DNA from: an uncultured Clostridia bacterium
Lineage (GTDB): Bacteria > Bacillota > Clostridia > Oscillospirales > Ruminococcaceae
Assembly (NCBI GenBank): GCA_938014915.1
Contig: CALLQQ010000024.1
Location: 1-27,871, forward strand
Direction: 5' to 3'
Length of the DNA stretch: 27,871 nt
Both the position numbers and the translations under genes were made by a program. Positions 24,306-27,871 of the stretch are shown one piece after another. How positions within the stretch are numbered: position 1 is the stretch's first letter; every line of letters begins with the position of its first letter. The notes beneath the pieces were generated by a model, which was not told the DNA's origin, ran no database searches, and saw only the letters and a list, made by a program, of their open reading frames with translations.

Positions 24306-24379
24306 CACTAAAAATAGTCTTATCGTTTGTTAACATACACTAAATTTTTATTGTATGCGACAATATTAGACTATAAATA

Positions 24380-24408
24380 TTGACGATTGGACAAAAAAAG
24401 TATATTAT
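24380..24408 (+). promoter_or_regulatory. Candidate promoter of the GHL10 gene pair
   Basis: TTGACG (24380-24385), a 17-bp spacer and TATTAT (24403-24408), each one base off consensus. The leader would be about 109 nt. Confidence 0.6.
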
Positions 24409-24523
24409 TAATACGTGTAGAATATAATACTATGATGGAAAAATAGCGTACTATCGACCAACTATTACGTCGGAACAATTAACTTGCAATACCAGCTATA
24501 TTAGGCAATGAGGGAGTAGTATT

Positions 24524-25981
24524 ATGACAAGACTTTTTTCATGCACAATTGCATTGCTGCTATGTGCATTTATTGCAATAGGGTGTGTCCCCGTCGAACA
24601 AGCTACGTCAGAAGATGGGAGTCCATGGTTGAATTCATCGGAGTACATAACAACGACAACACAGGCGAGTATGACTACATCGACAAGCGAAACAACTACC
24701 ACATCGGAAGTGACAAAAGCAACTACAACGACGGAATTGACTAGGCAAATTGAATACCCACCTGCCGATAAAGTTAGCGCCATTGTGTCGACATCAAAGT
24801 CGACCGCTACCACAACCACAACGACGGCGACTACTACGACTACATCACCGCCTAAAGCGCAAGAGCCGAACAATGCATATATACCGCTAAATTATGATAC
24901 AGTATACGGGATATGGATTTCTTACCTTGAATATAGCAGTATGTTGAATGGCCGCACGGAACAGCAATTCCGCCAAAGCTTTGAAACGGCTGTCAAGAAT
25001 TCTAAGGGACTAGGTGTCAACACATTATATGTTCATGTGAGGGCGCATGGTGATGCTTATTATAAATCGGACCTTTTCCCGTGGGCGACCCGTGTCGCAG
25101 GCGCACTTGATAGAGTGCCTTCATTCGACCCGCTAGAAGTGATGATTGAGATTGCCCATGCTAACAAGATGTCAATTCACGCATGGCTCAATCCAATGAG
25201 AGCGTTAACAAAGGCTGAAATTAAAAAGCTCGATAATAAGTATCCTATAAAGAAATGGTATAACGATAAAGAGAAAAATGGTACATATATAAAGCAGGTT
25301 ACAGTCGGCTCGGATAAGCGGTATTACCTTAACCCCGGTTATCCCGAAGTGCGAAAGCTAATCGCAGATGGTGTTACTGAAATAATGAAAAATTACAATG
25401 TTGACGGTGTACATATTGACGATTATTTCTATCCGACAACTAGTAAATCATTCGATAAAGAAGTTGTAGATGCAAGTGGTAAAGCGATGAAGCAGTTCAG
25501 GCACGATAGTACAACAGCAATGGTAAAGGCTATGTATGATGCAGTTAAAGCGGTGAACAACAAGGCGCTTTTCGGTATTAGTCCACAGGGGAATGTTAGC
25601 AATAACTTGAATAGCCAATTCGTAGATATAGAAAGATTATGTTCTAAAAAGGGATATATTGACTATGTTGCGCCCCAGCTTTATTATAGCTTATCCGATG
25701 TTAGGAAATATGCCCCGATTTTTAATGACTATATTGAGAATGGCGACAAAAGTATAAAGCTGATAATTGGTCTTGGTCCATATAAAATTGGAACAAAATC
25801 GGCTTATAGTGACTGGACAACGAATACTTTAATGATTAAAAGCCAAATTGAAATAGTTAATAGGGAGAAACATTATAGCGGAGTAATATTCTTTAGATAT
25901 GATTCACTATTTAAACCTGATAATTCGGTGAAAAAGCAAGTGGAAAAAGAGATTGCAGCATTCAAACCGCTATTAAAATAA
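24524..25981 (+). CDS. GHL10-family lipoprotein glycosidase (DigH/YddW-like)
   Basis: Predicted surface glycosidase with a Pfam PF02638-type (glycosyl hydrolase-like 10, formerly DUF187) TIM barrel; Escherichia DigH of this family cleaves glycan strands stripped of stem peptides. The signal ends in AIGC with Cys at 21. Residues about 40-110 are a Thr/Ser-rich linker, a likely wall-spanning spacer. The barrel (about 125-480) shows YGIWISYLEY, NTLYVHVRAHGDAYYKSDLF, SIHAWLNPMRA, VDGVHIDDYFYP with the Asp pair at 299-300, FGISPQGNV, IDYVAPQLYYS and YSGVIFFRYDSL, all typical of active members. AGGGAG is 7 nt before the ATG. The next gene follows after 28 nt with no terminator. The peptidoglycan target is known for DigH and inferred here. 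Confidence 0.88.
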   Translation: MTRLFSCTIALLLCAFIAIGCVPVEQATSEDGSPWLNSSEYITTTTQASMTTSTSETTTTSEVTKATTTTELTRQIEYPPADKVSAIVSTSKSTATTTTTTATTTTTSPPKAQEPNNAYIPLNYDTVYGIWISYLEYSSMLNGRTEQQFRQSFETAVKNSKGLGVNTLYVHVRAHGDAYYKSDLFPWATRVAGALDRVPSFDPLEVMIEIAHANKMSIHAWLNPMRALTKAEIKKLDNKYPIKKWYNDKEKNGTYIKQVTVGSDKRYYLNPGYPEVRKLIADGVTEIMKNYNVDGVHIDDYFYPTTSKSFDKEVVDASGKAMKQFRHDSTTAMVKAMYDAVKAVNNKALFGISPQGNVSNNLNSQFVDIERLCSKKGYIDYVAPQLYYSLSDVRKYAPIFNDYIENGDKSIKLIIGLGPYKIGTKSAYSDWTTNTLMIKSQIEIVNREKHYSGVIFFRYDSLFKPDNSVKKQVEKEIAAFKPLLK

Positions 25982-26009
25982 TATAGTACGAAAACAAAGG
26001 AATGAGAAT

Positions 26010-27871
26010 ATGAAAAAAGTTCTTAGGTTGATAGCTACATCATTATTGCTATCAATGGTAATAACATATTGCATACAACCTGTCGCATTTGCAATGCAGG
26101 ATAGTGCGGATCAGGTAGAATCGGATATAAATCAAGACGAAGTTGCAAATGACGCAAGCGACAATGAGGAACTCCCCGATGCTGAGGAGATTCCCTATAT
26201 TCCTATGTTTTCGCTATCCAATGATCTTAAAAGCGCATTCATCACTCCTAGTGTGGATTTCTACAAAACCGTGGGGCAGGATTCTGCTATTACTGAGGAC
26301 GAATTAATTAAGTTGTTCGATTACCTAAGTTCAATCGAGCTAAGCACTGTTATTATAAATACGGTTCATGACGGCAAGGGCTATTACAATACCGATATTA
26401 ATCAAAGTACAAATGACGATATACTAAGTATAGCAATTAATCAAGCAAGAAAAAGCGGATTTGAAGTATTCCTAACATTAGATATTGGCAATATGTTATC
26501 ACGTGCTAAAGAGAATTATGATATTGCCATGAAAGTCGATTTGCTAGCATCACAAGTGCATGCATTTGCTACAAAATATAAGGTTGAGGGTATTGTCGCA
26601 ACTGGATATTATGCGAGTAACAGAAACATAGCATATAGCGATTATATGCAGAGTGGCGCTGGTATCGGCATTAGGAATTGGCGGATAGATAATAGCGAAT
26701 ATCTAATAAAAACTGTTGCCGATGTTATACGCAGAACGGACAATTCCATAGCGGTGGGAATGATGGCTTCACATATGTGGGCGAATTCAGCCGATACTAA
26801 AGGCGGCTCAGATACAAACGATGACTTCACCGCCCTTAAGAATGGCTATGCTGATACAAAAAAGTACATTACAGATAAGACCGTAGATTTTGTTATACTT
26901 GAGGCAAGAGGGTCTGTAAGTGATGGGGATATACCTTTTGAAAAGGTTGCAAAGTGGTGGACAAGCCTTTGCAATGATAATGATACCCCCTTATATATTG
27001 CACATTCGAATCAGAAGCTTGGCACGAGCGGTTGGGCGCAGGATCAGATAATTCGCCAACTCTCAATAGCAAGGAAGCTCGACGGCTATAAGGGGAGCGC
27101 ATTCCTATCTACAAGCGCATTGAAGAAAAATGTTGGCGGCAGCACAGATGCATTAGTGAAGTTCTTCAATGACGAAATTGATGAAACACAGCTATTCAAG
27201 GAACTTGAAATGGTATCGCCTAAGAAATTGACTTTCACTACATACGAGCCGAGCGTAACATTCATGGGCAGCTTTGACGATAATTTTGAAGTATATTTCA
27301 ATGAAAAGAAAATTGAGCTTAATGAAGTCGGGAATTTCTATTTCACTAAGGATCTAAATGTTGGACTTAATACATTTACAATCCGCCATAAATCGAAAAC
27401 CTATACATATCGCATTACAAGAAAAGTCGAAGTGCTAAAATCAATGACGCCAAAGGATAATATAAAGGTCGACGGTGGCACAAAGGTAGAAATTAGCGCA
27501 GTATCATATAGGGATTCGGCTGTTACTGCTACTATTAACGGGAAATCAATTAATCTTTCGCCGATAGATTCTCAGACAGATGATATTGACCCAAACTCAA
27601 ACTACACGAGATTCGTGGGAACATATAAAGTGCCAAAGGGGATAGTTGAGAAAGAGCAGGCTCTAGGTAAAATAACGATATACGGCTCATATATGGGCTT
27701 TAATGAAAGCATCACAGGCGGGAGCGTTACGGTGAATGCATTGCCTAAGCCGCCAGTGGAGAAGGTCGAGTATTACGACACCACGAATAAAGCGACGGGC
27801 GAAGTTGTAGCGACAATGACACCTCCTGCCAATGCGGGGAAAAGCGTGAAAATTGTGAGGGTAGACAAGGA
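26010..27871 (+). CDS. Secreted GHL10-like protein with degenerate barrel and Ig-like modules (3' truncated)
   Basis: Open to the window end: 620 codons are seen without a stop. AAAGGA is 8 nt before the ATG. Residues 1-28 are a signal peptide with likely cleavage after AFA (no lipobox), followed by an acidic linker (about 30-62). Residues about 75-385 can be laid over the GHL10 barrel of the gene before: STVIINTVHDGKGYYNTD against NTLYVHVRAHGDAYYKSD, VEGIVATGYYAS against VDGVHIDDYFYP, VGMMASHMW against FGISPQGNV, and YKGSAFLSTSAL against YSGVIFFRYDSL. The Asp pair is replaced by Thr198-Gly199. Residues about 400-475 and 480-590 look like two beta-rich Ig-like modules. The missing C-terminus might hold a catalytic domain such as an amidase; this is a guess. 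Confidence 0.75.
   Translation, partial: MKKVLRLIATSLLLSMVITYCIQPVAFAMQDSADQVESDINQDEVANDASDNEELPDAEEIPYIPMFSLSNDLKSAFITPSVDFYKTVGQDSAITEDELIKLFDYLSSIELSTVIINTVHDGKGYYNTDINQSTNDDILSIAINQARKSGFEVFLTLDIGNMLSRAKENYDIAMKVDLLASQVHAFATKYKVEGIVATGYYASNRNIAYSDYMQSGAGIGIRNWRIDNSEYLIKTVADVIRRTDNSIAVGMMASHMWANSADTKGGSDTNDDFTALKNGYADTKKYITDKTVDFVILEARGSVSDGDIPFEKVAKWWTSLCNDNDTPLYIAHSNQKLGTSGWAQDQIIRQLSIARKLDGYKGSAFLSTSALKKNVGGSTDALVKFFNDEIDETQLFKELEMVSPKKLTFTTYEPSVTFMGSFDDNFEVYFNEKKIELNEVGNFYFTKDLNVGLNTFTIRHKSKTYTYRITRKVEVLKSMTPKDNIKVDGGTKVEISAVSYRDSAVTATINGKSINLSPIDSQTDDIDPNSNYTRFVGTYKVPKGIVEKEQALGKITIYGSYMGFNESITGGSVTVNALPKPPVEKVEYYDTTNKATGEVVATMTPPANAGKSVKIVRVDK

Noticed and set aside
24496..24873. 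A 125-residue valine-rich open frame on the minus strand
   Set aside because: It is the reverse complement of the ACN-rich Thr linker of the GHL10 gene; the valine runs are a by-product of that repeat.

Overview
The window is a chromosomal segment of a low-to-mid GC Gram-positive bacterium, most likely an anaerobic member of the Clostridia (Oscillospiraceae/Ruminococcaceae-like). This rests on gene order in the division and cell-wall (dcw) cluster, strong AAAGGA/AGGAGG ribosome binding sites, a meso-DAP-type MurE, lipoprotein-type extracellular hydrolases and a DUF4830-like protein. No species can be named from sequence reading alone. Every gene I support lies on the + strand. I see no rRNA, tRNA, CRISPR array, transposase or prophage gene.

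Layout. (1) 1-1122: the 3' end of a sugar ABC importer operon, with two MalF/MalG-type permeases, the first truncated by the window edge. (2) 1147-1627: a GNAT acetyltransferase with its own consensus promoter. (3) 1734-4945: a glycine betaine/osmolyte importer (opuAA-opuAB-opuAC) with a near-perfect sigma-A promoter, a structured leader of about 160 nt, and a strong intrinsic terminator. (4) 5201-19601: the dcw cluster, mraZ-rsmH-ftsL-pbp(PASTA)-murE-murF-mraY-ftsW-murG-murA-divIB/ftsQ-ftsZ. A promoter is followed at once by three 10-bp-phased GTGG repeats that look like the MraZ operator. The cluster has no murD, murC or ftsA. (5) 19707-20189: a small membrane-anchored DUF4830-like protein. 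(6) 20418-21690: a free-standing MsmX/UgpC-type sugar-import ATPase with a terminator. (7) 21723-24305: a lipoprotein GH95 fucosidase with a palindrome at its predicted transcription start and its own terminator. (8) 24380 to the end: a GHL10-type (DigH/YddW-like) lipoprotein glycosidase, then a second secreted protein whose N-terminal half looks like a degenerate copy of the same barrel fused to Ig-like modules; it runs off the window.

How they work together. MraZ to FtsZ supply the control gene, the lipid II pathway from MurA through MurE/MurF/MraY/MurG, the SEDS polymerase/transpeptidase pair (FtsW + PBP), the FtsL/DivIB scaffold and the Z-ring. The GHL10 pair may act on peptidoglycan glycan chains. 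The ATPase is the type shared by several sugar importers and could power the ATPase-less permease pair at the start. GH95 would release fucose (or a similar sugar) from host or plant glycans.

Most of the window is conserved housekeeping. The points most worth a second look are the intact plus degenerate GHL10 tandem, the MraZ-type operator, the opuA leader, a 15-bp coding minisatellite inside murE, an atypical FtsZ C-terminal tail and the operator-like palindrome before GH95.
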